Shown piece by piece: positions 8,136-17,793 of a DNA stretch of 64,000 bases (position 1 is the first letter of the stretch; every line of letters begins with the position of its first letter). This DNA comes from Pengzhenrongella sicca (lineage in GTDB: Bacteria; Actinomycetota; Actinomycetes; Actinomycetales; Cellulomonadaceae): assembly GCF_017569225.1 (NCBI RefSeq), contig NZ_CP071868.1, forward strand, positions 3,782,001-3,846,000, in the 5' to 3' direction. The notes under the pieces were generated by a model that ran no database searches, had not been told where the DNA came from, and saw only the letters and a program-made list of their open reading frames with translations. The position numbers and the translations under genes are program-made.

Positions 8136-9961
8136 GGCCGCCGAGCGCGCGGCGCGCGCGCGAGCTTCGGTCGAATGCCCGGCTCGCCCTCACCACGGCG
8201 TCACGCCACCTCGGCGACGATCCCCTGCTGCTCGCGCTGCAGGTCAGTCGCCGCCTGCCGCGGCCCGTGGTGGTCGCGGCGTCCCGCGGGCTCCTGCTCG
8301 GCACCGGCACGCGCGGCACCGAGCCGGCGGGGAGCCTGCGCGGCGCCTACGGGGCCTGGCTCGCGGGCCACGCGGACGCTGCCGCCGCCGAGCTGACGGC
8401 GCTCCGCGACCGCCCTGCCGCGCCCGGGCGCCTCGGCCGCCGGCTCGCCGCCGAGCTCGCCGTGCAGCTCGGTCGCGCGGACGTCGCCCCCGCCGGGTCG
8501 ACCACGACCGGGCCGACGACGACGTCGCCCCCGCCCGCGACGTCGTCGCTGCAGGCGCGGTCCGCCTGGCAGCGCGGCGACGTCGCCGCCGCCCTCGAGC
8601 ACTCCGCCCGCGACGCGGGGCACCCGGGCCTGCACCACCGATACGCCGCCGAGCTCGCGACCATGCGGCCCGGCGCCCGGGTCGAGTCCGGCGCGCCGCG
8701 ACCGCCCAGCCCGGCACGTCCCGGCGGCGGCCTGGCCGTGTTCCACGTCCTGACGAACTCGCTCCCGCACACCCAGAGCGGGTACGCCCTACGCAGCCAC
8801 GCCGTCCTCACCGCGCAGCGCGACGCCGGGATCCGGGTCGCGGCCGCCACCCGGCTGGGCTACCCCGTGTCGGTCGGCAAGCTCGGCGCCCGCCACCTCG
8901 ACGTGGTCGACGGCATCGAATACACCCGGCTGGTCCCGACGCGCAGCGCCGCCACGGCCGACGCGCGGCTCCGCCAGCAGGTCGAGCTGCTGGCGCCGAT
9001 CCTCGAACGGTTCGAGCCGCAGGTGCTCCACACCACCACGAACTTCACGAACGCCCTGGTGACCGAGGCGCTCGCGCGGCGATTCGGGGTGCCGTGGGTC
9101 TATGAGGTGCGCGGGCTGCTCGAAGAGACGTGGGTCGCGAGCCGGCCCGGCGCCGCCGAGCAGGCGCACGCCGCGGGCAGCGAGCGGTACCGCCTGCTGC
9201 GGGCCAAGGAGACCGAGATGGCGCTCGCGGCCGACCACGTCGTGACCCTCTCCGAGACGCTGCGCGCCGAGCTGATCGAGCGCGGCGTGCCCGCGAGCGG
9301 GATCACGGTCGTCCCGAACGCCGTCGACGCCGCGCTGCTCTCCCGCTGCGCGACTCCCGAGTCCGCACGTCGAGCGCTTAACCTCCCGACCGAGGGATTC
9401 TGGGTCGGCACCGTGAGCAGCCTGGTGGACTACGAAGGGCTGGACACGATGATCGATGCCGTCGCGCTGCTCCGCGAGCGAGGGGTCGACGCGCGCGCGC
9501 TGATCGTCGGCGACGGCGCATCCCGGCCCGCGCTCGAGCGTCGCGCCGCCGAGGCGGGGCTGAGCGACGTTGTCGTGTTCACCGGCCGCGTCCCCCGCGA
9601 GCGGGCCGCGGACTATCACGAGGCGCTCGACGTGTTCGTCGTGCCGCGGCGCGACGTGCGGGTCGCCCGCCGCGTCACCCCGCTCAAGCCCATCGAGGCG
9701 ATGGCCTGCGGGCGCCCGGTCGTCGCGAGCGACCTGCCGGCCCTGGCCGAGCTCATCGAGCCGCACGGGAGCGGTGTGCTGGTGCCGCCGGGTGATGCGG
9801 CTGCGCTTGCTGGTGCGCTCGAACAGCTGTCAGCCTCGCCGATCGCGCGAGAGCAGTACGCTGCGGCGGGCCGTGCCTTCGCGGGCTCGCGCACGTGGAA
9901 GCACGCGGGTTCGGCGTATCTCGACCTGTACCAGCGGCTGACGGCGCGGGTGGCGGCGTGA
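8132..9961 (+). CDS. GT4 glycosyltransferase with long N-terminal extension
   Basis: 609 residues, beginning at the ATG that overlaps the previous stop (ATGA). Residues 1-~190 are Ala/Arg-rich and helical, with a low-complexity Thr/Pro stretch near residues 123-140 and no recognised domain. The GT4 catalytic part starts at GLAVFHVLTNSLPHTQSGYA and contains WVYEVRGLLEETW, VVPNAVDAALL, VGTVSSLVDYEGLD and the donor-site Glu in VTPLKPIEAMACGRPVV. The same VYEVR and VTPLKPxEAMA signatures recur in the gene at 12945, so the two are paralogues with separate N-terminal extensions. Cytoplasmic or membrane-peripheral enzyme of surface-polysaccharide assembly; sugar unknown. Confidence 0.87.
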   Translation: MRPPSARRARELRSNARLALTTASRHLGDDPLLLALQVSRRLPRPVVVAASRGLLLGTGTRGTEPAGSLRGAYGAWLAGHADAAAAELTALRDRPAAPGRLGRRLAAELAVQLGRADVAPAGSTTTGPTTTSPPPATSSLQARSAWQRGDVAAALEHSARDAGHPGLHHRYAAELATMRPGARVESGAPRPPSPARPGGGLAVFHVLTNSLPHTQSGYALRSHAVLTAQRDAGIRVAAATRLGYPVSVGKLGARHLDVVDGIEYTRLVPTRSAATADARLRQQVELLAPILERFEPQVLHTTTNFTNALVTEALARRFGVPWVYEVRGLLEETWVASRPGAAEQAHAAGSERYRLLRAKETEMALAADHVVTLSETLRAELIERGVPASGITVVPNAVDAALLSRCATPESARRALNLPTEGFWVGTVSSLVDYEGLDTMIDAVALLRERGVDARALIVGDGASRPALERRAAEAGLSDVVVFTGRVPRERAADYHEALDVFVVPRRDVRVARRVTPLKPIEAMACGRPVVASDLPALAELIEPHGSGVLVPPGDAAALAGALEQLSASPIAREQYAAAGRAFAGSRTWKHAGSAYLDLYQRLTARVAA

Positions 9962-10842
9962 GCGTCACGACGGCGACGGCGACGGGTCGGCCCGCTCGAT
10001 ACGAGCTGGTCCACCGGGACCGTCTCGCGAACGTGACGAGCCGCCCCCCGCTTCTCAGCTACATCGCCCAGGTCTGGGAGCGACGTCACTTCATCCTCGC
10101 CGACGCACGCGGCCGGGTGACGAGTGGGACGCGGGGAACTCTCCTCGGCCCGATCTGGCTCGTCCTCAAGCCGATCCTCGACGGCGGGGCGTACTTCTTG
10201 ATCTTCGGCGTAGTGCTCGGCGTAAATGCGGGAATCGACAACTTCCTTGGCTACCTGATTATCGGCGTCTTTCTCTTCAGTTATACGTCGCGTTGCCTCA
10301 CCCGAGGCGCGACGTCGCTGATCTCGGGGAAGAACCTGATCAGAGCCTTCTCCTTTCCCCGTGCTTCGCTCCCAGTGGCATCGGTCGTGAACGAGGCGAT
10401 TGCCTTCGCGCCCGTCCTCGCCGTGATGCTCCTGCTCATCGTCACGATGCCGCCGCACGAGCCGATCACCTGGAGGTGGCTGCTGCTGCCCGTGATCCTC
10501 GTCCTCCAGACGATGTTCAACCTCGGTCTAGCGCTCACAGCCGCACGAGCGACGGCCCGCATTCCGGATCTGTCGCTGCTCATAGGTTTCGCGACGAGGC
10601 TCTGGCTCTACGCCTCAGGCGTGATGTTCTCGTTCGACAGGTTCGTCACGCACCCGGACGTCATCCGCATTATTGAACTGAACCCACTGTTCATCGTGCT
10701 CGACATGGCCCGCGATGTGCTCCTTTACTCGACGATTCCGTCCGCTGCGTCCTGGGCACTCCTGGCTGGCTGGGGTTCGCTGGCCCTCACCTTCGGAACG
10801 ATCTTCTTCTGGCGGGGGGAGGAGAGCTATGGCCGGGCCTGA
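9958..10842 (+). CDS. ABC-2 type polysaccharide exporter, permease subunit (Wzm/TagG-like)
   Basis: 294 residues from the GTG whose bases overlap the preceding TGA. Six hydrophobic segments fit an ABC-2 membrane domain; the N-terminal amphipathic stretch before the first helix (YIAQVWERRHFILADARGRV, then GTLLGPIWLVLKPIL) is typical of Wzm/TagG/RfbA exporters of undecaprenyl-linked polysaccharides or teichoic acids. It pairs with the ATPase gene that follows with a 14-base overlap. Expected role: flipping the completed lipid-linked glycan across the cytoplasmic membrane. Codon choice becomes slightly less GC-extreme from here on. Confidence 0.9.
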   Translation: MSVTTATATGRPARYELVHRDRLANVTSRPPLLSYIAQVWERRHFILADARGRVTSGTRGTLLGPIWLVLKPILDGGAYFLIFGVVLGVNAGIDNFLGYLIIGVFLFSYTSRCLTRGATSLISGKNLIRAFSFPRASLPVASVVNEAIAFAPVLAVMLLLIVTMPPHEPITWRWLLLPVILVLQTMFNLGLALTAARATARIPDLSLLIGFATRLWLYASGVMFSFDRFVTHPDVIRIIELNPLFIVLDMARDVLLYSTIPSAASWALLAGWGSLALTFGTIFFWRGEESYGRA

Positions 10843-11743
10843 GTACGCGCCGCCCTGGGAGGATGCGTCGGTCACCGTCGCCGTCTCCGACGTCCATGTC
10901 CGCTATCGCGTGCCGTCCTCCGACAAGTCGGAACGGCGCGCGACGCCGCTTCCCGCGCGCGCCGCAAACCGCCTGCTAGGGCGCGAACCGGCGGTTATCG
11001 TTCGAGCCCTAGCGGGCATCTCGCTCGTCGCGCGGGCAGGTGAGTCCATCGGCGTCGTCGGGCTCAACGGCTCAGGCAAGAGCACTCTGCTGCGCATCAT
11101 TGCCGGTCTCGAGAAGCCGATGCGCGGCGAGATCCTCGCGAGCAGCACACCCATCCTGCTGGGTGTCAACGCCGCACTCCTCCCGGAGTTGTCCGGCGAG
11201 CAGAACGTGCACCTCGGGTGCCTGGCGATGGGGATGTCCCCTGCGCAGGCGAAGCGAGCATTCACGGAGATCGTGGACCTCGCCGACATCGGGAAGTCCA
11301 TCTACCTCCCGATGAAGACGTACTCGTCGGGGATGTCCGGTCGCCTGCGCTTCGCGATCGCGATGGCCGCCGATCCCCAGATCCTCCTGATCGACGAGGC
11401 GCTCGCCACGGGGGACGCGGCGTTCAAGGACCGCAGCGGGCAGCAGATGAAGGAGATGCGCTCGCGCGCCGGCACGGTGTTTCTCGTGAGCCACGCTGCT
11501 AAGACCGTGGAGGAGGAGTGCACGCGCGCGCTCTGGCTCCACCGAGGCAGGCTCGTCATCGACGGCCCCGCCTTCGACGTCGCGCAGAAGTATCGGTGGT
11601 GGGCGTGGAGCCTCGCGCACGGCGAGACGGACAAGGCGGCTGGCCTTCTCGAGGACGCCTTCCGCTCTGGGTTTGACACCGAGATCCGATCCCCCGAACC
11701 ACCGCCTCCCCACGTGTCACCGCGGCACGCCCGCCACCAATGA
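10829..11743 (+). CDS. ABC exporter ATPase subunit (Wzt/TagH-like)
   Basis: 304 residues from an ATG inside the permease gene, preceded by GGGGGAGGAG. The single nucleotide-binding domain has Walker A GLNGSGKSTL, ABC signature YSSGMSGRLRF, Walker B QILLIDEALATGD and H-loop VSH, with the LLGVNAALLPELSGEQN stretch typical of polysaccharide and teichoic acid exporters. It stops about 50 residues after the ATPase core, so it lacks the carbohydrate-binding C-terminal domain of Wzt proteins that read a chain-terminating modification; chain end is therefore probably not sensed here. The C-terminal tail is Pro/His/Arg-rich. Works with the permease at 9958. Confidence 0.92.
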   Translation: MAGPEYAPPWEDASVTVAVSDVHVRYRVPSSDKSERRATPLPARAANRLLGREPAVIVRALAGISLVARAGESIGVVGLNGSGKSTLLRIIAGLEKPMRGEILASSTPILLGVNAALLPELSGEQNVHLGCLAMGMSPAQAKRAFTEIVDLADIGKSIYLPMKTYSSGMSGRLRFAIAMAADPQILLIDEALATGDAAFKDRSGQQMKEMRSRAGTVFLVSHAAKTVEEECTRALWLHRGRLVIDGPAFDVAQKYRWWAWSLAHGETDKAAGLLEDAFRSGFDTEIRSPEPPPPHVSPRHARHQ

Positions 11744-11772
11744 CGCATTTCTCGGCACTACCAGGAGACCCG

Positions 11773-12948
11773 ATGAAGCCGCTCGTCATGACCGTCTACG
11801 GCACACGTCCCGAAGCAATCAAGGTCGCTCCCGTGATCTTGGCGCTCGAGGAAAGCGCAGTGCTGCGCAGTGTCACCGTCGTGACGGGTCAGCACCGGGA
11901 GATGCTCGACGAGGTCAACGAGATCTTCGGGATCAAGCCCGACTATGACCTCGACATCATGAAGCACGGACAGACCTTGGCGCAGATCACTAGCCGGATT
12001 CTCGAGGGACTCGATCCCATCCTCGAGGCGGTCCGGCCCGATGCCGTCTTGGTCCAGGGAGATACAACGACGTCGACGGCAGCTGCCCTCGCCGCGTTCT
12101 ACCGCCAGATCCCAGTCATCCACCTCGAGGCGGGCCTGCGCTCCCACGACATCACCTCACCGTTCCCTGAGGAGGCAAACCGCAAGATCACTTCCCAGAT
12201 CGCGGCGCTGCATCTGGCGCCTACCCCGGTGAGCAGGTCGAACCTTCTGCGTGAAGGCGTGATTGCGGCAAGTGTCGCGGTCACCGGGAACACTGTGATC
12301 GACGCGCTCCTCGGGACGGTCAACAAGAAGTTGCCGTTCGCCGACCCCAAGCTCGAGGATCTCTCGCGATCGGGCCGGCAGATCCTGCTCGTGACCACGC
12401 ACCGCCGCGAGAACTGGGGCGAAGCGATGAACGGGATTGGTAGGGCTCTCGCGCGGATTGCACGATCCGAGCCTGAGCTCGTCGTAGTCCTTCCGATTCA
12501 CCGCAACCCCGTCGTTCGCGAGGCGGTTCTGCCCTACCTCGACGGACTCACCAATGTCCTGGTGACCGAGCCGCTTGCCTATGGCGAGTTCACGCACCTC
12601 CTGAGCGTCTCGACAGTCGTTCTCACCGACTCCGGTGGCGTTCAGGAGGAAGCTCCGAGTCTCGGGAAACCTGTACTCGTGATGCGGGAGAACACCGAGC
12701 GGCCCGAGGCTGCCGACGCCGGAACAGTCAAGCTCATCGGTACCGACGAGGAACGCATAGTCGACGAGGTGACTCGACTGCTGCACGACAGGGCGCACTA
12801 CTCCGCGATGGCGAATGCGGTGAATCCCTACGGCGATGGACTCGCCGCTGCCCGGGCAGTCGCTGGGATCGGGCAGTTCTTTGGATTGGGTGAGCGGATA
12901 GCGGATTTCCAGGCTGCCGGGGCCACCCATGCGAACGATGCCCGATGA
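11773..12948 (+). CDS. wecB: UDP-N-acetylglucosamine 2-epimerase (non-hydrolysing)
   Basis: 391 residues. The ATG at 11773 is preferred because AGGAG lies six bases upstream; an ATG at 11740 overlapping the previous stop is possible. Family motifs: YGTRPEAIKVAPV, QHREMLDEV, VLVQGDTTTS, HLEAGLRSHD, the EN-W loop THRRENWGEA and TDSGGVQEEAPSLGKPVLVM. It interconverts UDP-GlcNAc and UDP-ManNAc in the cytoplasm. With wecC at 23812 it completes a route to UDP-ManNAcA, so the locus polymer probably contains N-acetylmannosaminuronic acid (or ManNAc used as linkage sugar). Overlaps the next gene by four bases. Confidence 0.95.
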   Translation: MKPLVMTVYGTRPEAIKVAPVILALEESAVLRSVTVVTGQHREMLDEVNEIFGIKPDYDLDIMKHGQTLAQITSRILEGLDPILEAVRPDAVLVQGDTTTSTAAALAAFYRQIPVIHLEAGLRSHDITSPFPEEANRKITSQIAALHLAPTPVSRSNLLREGVIAASVAVTGNTVIDALLGTVNKKLPFADPKLEDLSRSGRQILLVTTHRRENWGEAMNGIGRALARIARSEPELVVVLPIHRNPVVREAVLPYLDGLTNVLVTEPLAYGEFTHLLSVSTVVLTDSGGVQEEAPSLGKPVLVMRENTERPEAADAGTVKLIGTDEERIVDEVTRLLHDRAHYSAMANAVNPYGDGLAAARAVAGIGQFFGLGERIADFQAAGATHANDAR

Positions 12949-14894
12949 GCCGCATCTTTCGCGAGGTCGAGGAAGCGGCCCAGGCCGGGGACCGGGTCGA
13001 TCAGGCGCCGGACTACCTGCCTCTGGCCGAACAGCTCAACCTCGCCCTTGAGCAGTTGCTCGTGTTCCACGACGAGGTCGGCCGACTCGCGAAGGCCGGT
13101 CAACGCGCCTCTGAGGCGTCGCTGGAGGCGATCGGGGCGGCCGAGACGCTGATCACCGGCAGGCCGCCGGGTCCGGGTAGGCCCGAGCGGCTCGCATCGG
13201 CCAGGCAACGCCTGCGCAGCGGCACGCTCACCGGCTTGGCCTTCGTGCGCACCGTGCTGTGGATCGTGTTCAAGAGCGAGCGCGCCGCGCGGATGGAGGC
13301 GTTGGCCAAGCTCCGCGCCTCGGTGCCGGCAGTCTCGTCGCCACTGAGCGGGGAGAAGCCGGTCCGCGACCTTGTCGCGCGCGGCGAGCACGACCGCGCG
13401 TACGTCCTGGCCCGAGCGCTGCTCCCCCGCCACGGTGGCAACAAGCACTACCTTGCGCTGTTTCGCCAGGTACAGATCAAGCGGGGCGCCGTCACGTCGG
13501 TTCTCGCCACCACGCGCCGCATCGAGAAGTTGGAGCACACGAGCCCGGTAGCGGTTCGCCGAATCGAGGGCCGGGTGAGGGAGCTGTCGGGGTGGTATCC
13601 GCGCATCCCCGGCCCACGCGTGTGGATCGAGCCCGTCGACAACGAGACCATCATGCATCTGGTCAAGGAGAGCCGCCCCTACCTGTCCAGTGGCTTCACC
13701 TCCCGCAGTCACCGAAACTTCTTGGCGGAGAAGGCGGCTGGCCTGAATCCCGTGGTCGTCACCGAGCTGGGATTCCCGCGCTCGATCGGGGTGACCGACG
13801 TGGAGGCAGTCGGCGATGTCGACGGAATCGAGCATCGAGTCCTGGACCTGGGCCCGGGAACGATGCAGGATGTGCTGCCCGTCGACGTGTGGCTCGAGGA
13901 GTTCGCGCAGGCGGCATTCCGTGCTGTGCAGGAGATTCGGCCGGCCGTGATCCACGTCAGTTCCGGGCGGCGCGGCTACGAGACTGCCCTTGTCGGCCTG
14001 GCTCTGCAAGAGAAGACGGGTCTGCCTCTGGTCTACGAGGTGCGGTCGTTCTTCGAGGCCAATTGGACGAGCGAGCCGCGGTGGGAGGCCACTGGCGAGA
14101 CGTTCCTCCGGCGGCTGGCCGTCGAGCGCATGTGCATGGAGCGCGCCGACGCCGTCATCACTCTCGGCGTCGCGATGCGGGATGAGCTCGTCAGTCGCGG
14201 TGCCGACCCGTCCCGCTTGCACGTGGTGCCTAACGGCGCGGACATCGCCGACTTTCATGCCACGGCGCGTTCGGCAGTGCTCGCCGCCGACCTCGGCATT
14301 GGCGAGCTGCCGACGTTCGGATACGTGTCGAACATGGACCACTATCGCGAATCGCAGGAGACAATGGTGCGCGCGGCCCGCGTGCTGAGGGATGAAGGAC
14401 GGGACTTCCGATGTGTGCTGGTGGGCGGCGGGCCTCGCGCCGAAATCGTCCGCGCGACGGCTGAGCGGCTCGGTGTGGCCGGGCAAGTTGTGCTCGCCGG
14501 TCCGGTCGACCACACCTTGGTTCCCGACTACTACGGGCTGATCGACGTCTTCGTGGTCCCGCGTATCGATGAGCGCGCTGCGCGCTACGTGACCCCACTG
14601 AAGCCGTTCGAGGCGATGGCGCTGGCGAAGCCGGTCGTGGTCTCGAACCTGCCCGCGTTGCGGGAGATCGTCAACCCGCCGACGAGGGGCCTGACGTTCG
14701 AACCGGGAGACCACCACGGCCTCGCGTCGGTCGTCGCGCGGCTGTGGGACGACCCGGAACTGGCGGAATCCCTCGGGCGAGCCGGCCTCGAGTGGGTGAC
14801 CACCGAACGACAGTGGGCGATGAACGGCCCTCGCTACCGAAGGATCTTCGAAGCGGCACGTATCTCTGCCCACGATCGGAAGGACCCCGCATGA
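12945..14894 (+). CDS. GT4 glycosyltransferase with helical N-terminal domain
   Basis: 649 residues, ATG overlapping the wecB stop. Residues 1-~235 are mostly helical and charged (LNLALEQLLVFHDEVGRL suggests a coiled coil; LTGLAFVRTVLWIVF may be a membrane-contacting segment), with no recognised domain. The catalytic GT4 part contains YLSSGFTSRSH, LVYEVRSFFEANW, VVPNGADIADF, FGYVSNMDHYRES and the donor-site Glu in VTPLKPFEAMALAKPVV. It is paralogous to the gene at 8132 in the catalytic half. Cytoplasmic-face transferase of the same polysaccharide; specificity unknown. Confidence 0.87.
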   Translation: MSRIFREVEEAAQAGDRVDQAPDYLPLAEQLNLALEQLLVFHDEVGRLAKAGQRASEASLEAIGAAETLITGRPPGPGRPERLASARQRLRSGTLTGLAFVRTVLWIVFKSERAARMEALAKLRASVPAVSSPLSGEKPVRDLVARGEHDRAYVLARALLPRHGGNKHYLALFRQVQIKRGAVTSVLATTRRIEKLEHTSPVAVRRIEGRVRELSGWYPRIPGPRVWIEPVDNETIMHLVKESRPYLSSGFTSRSHRNFLAEKAAGLNPVVVTELGFPRSIGVTDVEAVGDVDGIEHRVLDLGPGTMQDVLPVDVWLEEFAQAAFRAVQEIRPAVIHVSSGRRGYETALVGLALQEKTGLPLVYEVRSFFEANWTSEPRWEATGETFLRRLAVERMCMERADAVITLGVAMRDELVSRGADPSRLHVVPNGADIADFHATARSAVLAADLGIGELPTFGYVSNMDHYRESQETMVRAARVLRDEGRDFRCVLVGGGPRAEIVRATAERLGVAGQVVLAGPVDHTLVPDYYGLIDVFVVPRIDERAARYVTPLKPFEAMALAKPVVVSNLPALREIVNPPTRGLTFEPGDHHGLASVVARLWDDPELAESLGRAGLEWVTTERQWAMNGPRYRRIFEAARISAHDRKDPA

Positions 14895-16060
14895 TCGCCG
14901 AGTTCGAAACGTGGAAGATCGGCCCAGGCTCCCCGACCACCGAGGCGCTGCGTGCCCTGCGCGCAGTTGAGGCTGAGCACTCTGCACCTCTCGTTCTGGG
15001 AGTGGCGCCGGTCGCGCGCGGGAACCCGTATCAAATGCAGCTCTACCGCTCGTTTGCGAACGAAGGCATCGCAGTGACCCCCGTGACGAACCCGTGGGAC
15101 TTCGGACAGCTCGCGGACATCGTGTCAATGGCTCCGGTCGCGGTACACCTGCACTGGCTGAGCTTCGTCCTGGCGAAGGCACGCGACCGGAAGGAGGGGC
15201 GCGAACTCGTAGACCGGTTTGCTCGCGAACTCGAGTCGTACAGCACGCGCGGCGGCCGCCTGGTGTGGACTGTGCACAACGTGCTACCGCACGACACCCT
15301 GTTCCCGGAGCTCGAGATCGAGTTGCGCCACATGGTGAGCGGCACGGCCGACGTCATCCACCTCATGTCCCCGTCCTCGGTCCCCCTGGTGGCAGAGACT
15401 GCCCGGATCGATCCGGCGAAGGTGGTTTACGCGCCGATCCCCAACTATCGCGGCTGCTATCCCGACAACGTCTCCCGGCAGGAAGCGCGGACGACTCTCG
15501 GCATCGAGCCAGACGAACTCGTGCTGGTGCTGTTCGGCGCCCTCAAGCCGTACAAGGGGCTCGCGTCACTCTTGGCCGCGTTCAACGCGGCACGGGGAAC
15601 CACTTCTCGGCGACTGCGGCTGCTCGTGGCCGGCGCGCCCGACGAGCATCCCAACACGCGTGCGTTCGTCGAGGCATGCACGCTCCATGCAGACGTCTTG
15701 ATCGCTGCGCGCAAGATCCCAACCGAGCACGTCCAGTACTTCATGCGTGCCGCGGACGTCGGACTAGCCACTTACGAGGGCGCGCTGAACAGTAGCGCGA
15801 TCATGCTCTACGAAACTTTTGGCCTGCCAGTCGTCGTCCCGGACGTAGCGAACCTGCGCGATGCGCTCTGCTCCGGCGATCACCTCGCGTACGCTCCGGG
15901 CGAACCCGGAGCCCTGGCCCGCGCACTGACCGACGCAGAGGGGCTCGCGACTAAGGCCACGCGCGCAGCGGTTTCCGAGCACATCCGCGAGTTCGACCCA
16001 CAACGGGTATCCGCTTCGTTCGCCCGCGAGTTGCGCGCCCGACTGCTGAGCGTCGCGTGA
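14891..16060 (+). CDS. Glycosyltransferase, GT-B fold
   Basis: 389 residues; ATG overlaps the previous stop and has AAGGA six bases ahead. The stretch AVHLHWLSFVLAKA plus RLVWTVHNVLPHD is characteristic of a GT-B subgroup annotated as GumK- or beta-mannosyltransferase-like. The second half has LVLVLFGALKPYKGLASL, a ribose-binding loop LLVAGAPDEHP, and STx-type residues in LNSSAIMLYETFGLPVVVPD. It lies between two other sugar-transfer or modification genes in an unbroken operon with 4-bp overlaps on both sides. Confidence 0.82.
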   Translation: MIAEFETWKIGPGSPTTEALRALRAVEAEHSAPLVLGVAPVARGNPYQMQLYRSFANEGIAVTPVTNPWDFGQLADIVSMAPVAVHLHWLSFVLAKARDRKEGRELVDRFARELESYSTRGGRLVWTVHNVLPHDTLFPELEIELRHMVSGTADVIHLMSPSSVPLVAETARIDPAKVVYAPIPNYRGCYPDNVSRQEARTTLGIEPDELVLVLFGALKPYKGLASLLAAFNAARGTTSRRLRLLVAGAPDEHPNTRAFVEACTLHADVLIAARKIPTEHVQYFMRAADVGLATYEGALNSSAIMLYETFGLPVVVPDVANLRDALCSGDHLAYAPGEPGALARALTDAEGLATKATRAAVSEHIREFDPQRVSASFARELRARLLSVA

Positions 16061-17793
16061 CCGGGGACGGCGGGGAGCCGATCTTGACCCACGGCACCAA
16101 GCGTGACATCGCGGCGCAGCTCTTTCACACCTACACGATGGAGGAGCCGACCGCCGTCGACGTTGCCCGGGCGGTGATGTCGGGCCGGCTTGGGCTGACC
16201 CCGCATCCAGACGTCGATATCCCCAGCATCTTGACCTGGTCGGAGGACCCGCTCGGCGACGCCAACTGGCGTTTCCAGTTCCACAGTCTCGTCTGGCTGG
16301 ATCGGCTGCGCGAGGCGGGGGTCGAGCGCAACGACGACGATCTGCTGCGTCGGTATGTCGAACTCTTGCGATCCTGGATCGACTTAAATCCCCAGGACGC
16401 GCCTCCGTCAGATTACTCGTGGTTCGACATGGCGGTGGGGCTGCGAGCCGTCGTTCTCGCGTTCGCCGTCGAACACCTGGGTCCAGTTCCATGGCTGATC
16501 AGCGCCGTGCGCACGCACGGCGAGCACCTGGCCGACCCAGACAACTACGAGCACCGCGGCAACCACGGTCTGCATCAGGACTTCGGGCTGCTCGTCGCAG
16601 GCCAATTGCTGAATCGACAGGATTGGCTCGATCTGGCTACCGCCCGCATAGTCACGATGTTTGACGAGGCGATCGATCAAGATGGGGTGTGCCGCGAGGG
16701 GTGCATCGATTACCAGTACCGAAACTATCGCTGGTATCACGAGGCGTTCGTCCGACTCCAGGCGGCGGCCATGGCCGATACAGACTTGATGGGGTCCCGC
16801 TTGGCTCTCATGCCTGAATTCCTCGCACACGCGACATCGCCGAGCAGAGACTACGCGCTCCTTGGCGACACTACGCAGCACCGCGCGCCGTCGGTTCCTG
16901 GAACCAGCGCGAACTGGGTGCGGGAGCGAACGCTCGCCCCCGAGGAGCGGACGCGTCGCTACGATGCCGGCTACCTTTTCTCGCGCCGGCGGTGGACCAC
17001 CTTCGACGAAGACCCTGAGAACGCCTTCCTTACCCAGCGATTCGGGCCCGGGCGTTCCACGGCCGTCCACGGACACGAGGACTCCGCCTCAATCACGCTC
17101 GACGCACTTGGAGAAAGCCTGCTGCGCGACTCGGGGCTCTACGCCTACGAGGCCGGCGACGACCGCCTCTACTTCCGCGGCCGCCAATCGCACAACGTGA
17201 TTGACGTCCCAGGGCGAAAGTATTACTCAAGCGCTACCGCTGAGATGACCGCATTCGCGGCGAATGACACGTATGTCTATTCTACAATTAAGGTGCTTGG
17301 CCTGCAGGGCGTGGTCTGGCACCGCAGCATGCTGTGGATGCCAGAGGATGGAGCGCTCGTTGTGGACGACCGTGTCCGATTGCACGGCGCGGACACGGTG
17401 CTCCAACGTTGGCATCTCCCCGAGGGGGCACGAACGGAAGTGCAAAGCGGTGGCTCAGTAGTTCTCGTTAGCACCCCGCGAGGCGCGACCTTGCGCATTG
17501 CCCAGTGCGCAACGCCCGTAGCTGTCCGCGTTGCAACGGGCTCGGCCAATCCTGTCGAGGGCTGGTTGAGCGGCAAGTACCGCGACAAGGTGCCCGCTCC
17601 CGCACTCGCATTCGTCGAGTCTGGGGAGACAGTCCGCTTCACCACTGTGATTACATATGCCGCCGACGGGCGGAGCCCAGGGGTAGTCGAGAACCTTCGG
17701 CGAACGGTGACTTCGGCCCACGGCCGACTTCCGAACAAACGTGGCGGTTTCGTGCTGACAAGCATGTCTGCCTCTTATGAAGAAGGACACTGA
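16057..17793 (+). CDS. Heparinase II/III-family polysaccharide lyase
   Basis: 578 residues, GTG overlapping the previous stop (GTGA). The N-terminal alpha-toroid shows WRFQFHSLVWLDRL, WFDMAVGLRAVVLAFAVEHL, HRGNHGLHQDFGLLVAG and the catalytic-Tyr region YRNYRWYHEAFV. The C-terminal beta-sandwich has HGHEDSASITLDALGE and LLRDSGLYAYE, the family's His and metal region. Such enzymes cleave uronic-acid-containing polymers by beta-elimination. No N-terminal signal peptide is visible, so it may act on cytoplasmic intermediates or leave by another route. Its place in the assembly operon of a presumed ManNAcA polymer suggests trimming or turnover of that polymer. Confidence 0.85.
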   Translation: MTGDGGEPILTHGTKRDIAAQLFHTYTMEEPTAVDVARAVMSGRLGLTPHPDVDIPSILTWSEDPLGDANWRFQFHSLVWLDRLREAGVERNDDDLLRRYVELLRSWIDLNPQDAPPSDYSWFDMAVGLRAVVLAFAVEHLGPVPWLISAVRTHGEHLADPDNYEHRGNHGLHQDFGLLVAGQLLNRQDWLDLATARIVTMFDEAIDQDGVCREGCIDYQYRNYRWYHEAFVRLQAAAMADTDLMGSRLALMPEFLAHATSPSRDYALLGDTTQHRAPSVPGTSANWVRERTLAPEERTRRYDAGYLFSRRRWTTFDEDPENAFLTQRFGPGRSTAVHGHEDSASITLDALGESLLRDSGLYAYEAGDDRLYFRGRQSHNVIDVPGRKYYSSATAEMTAFAANDTYVYSTIKVLGLQGVVWHRSMLWMPEDGALVVDDRVRLHGADTVLQRWHLPEGARTEVQSGGSVVLVSTPRGATLRIAQCATPVAVRVATGSANPVEGWLSGKYRDKVPAPALAFVESGETVRFTTVITYAADGRSPGVVENLRRTVTSAHGRLPNKRGGFVLTSMSASYEEGH

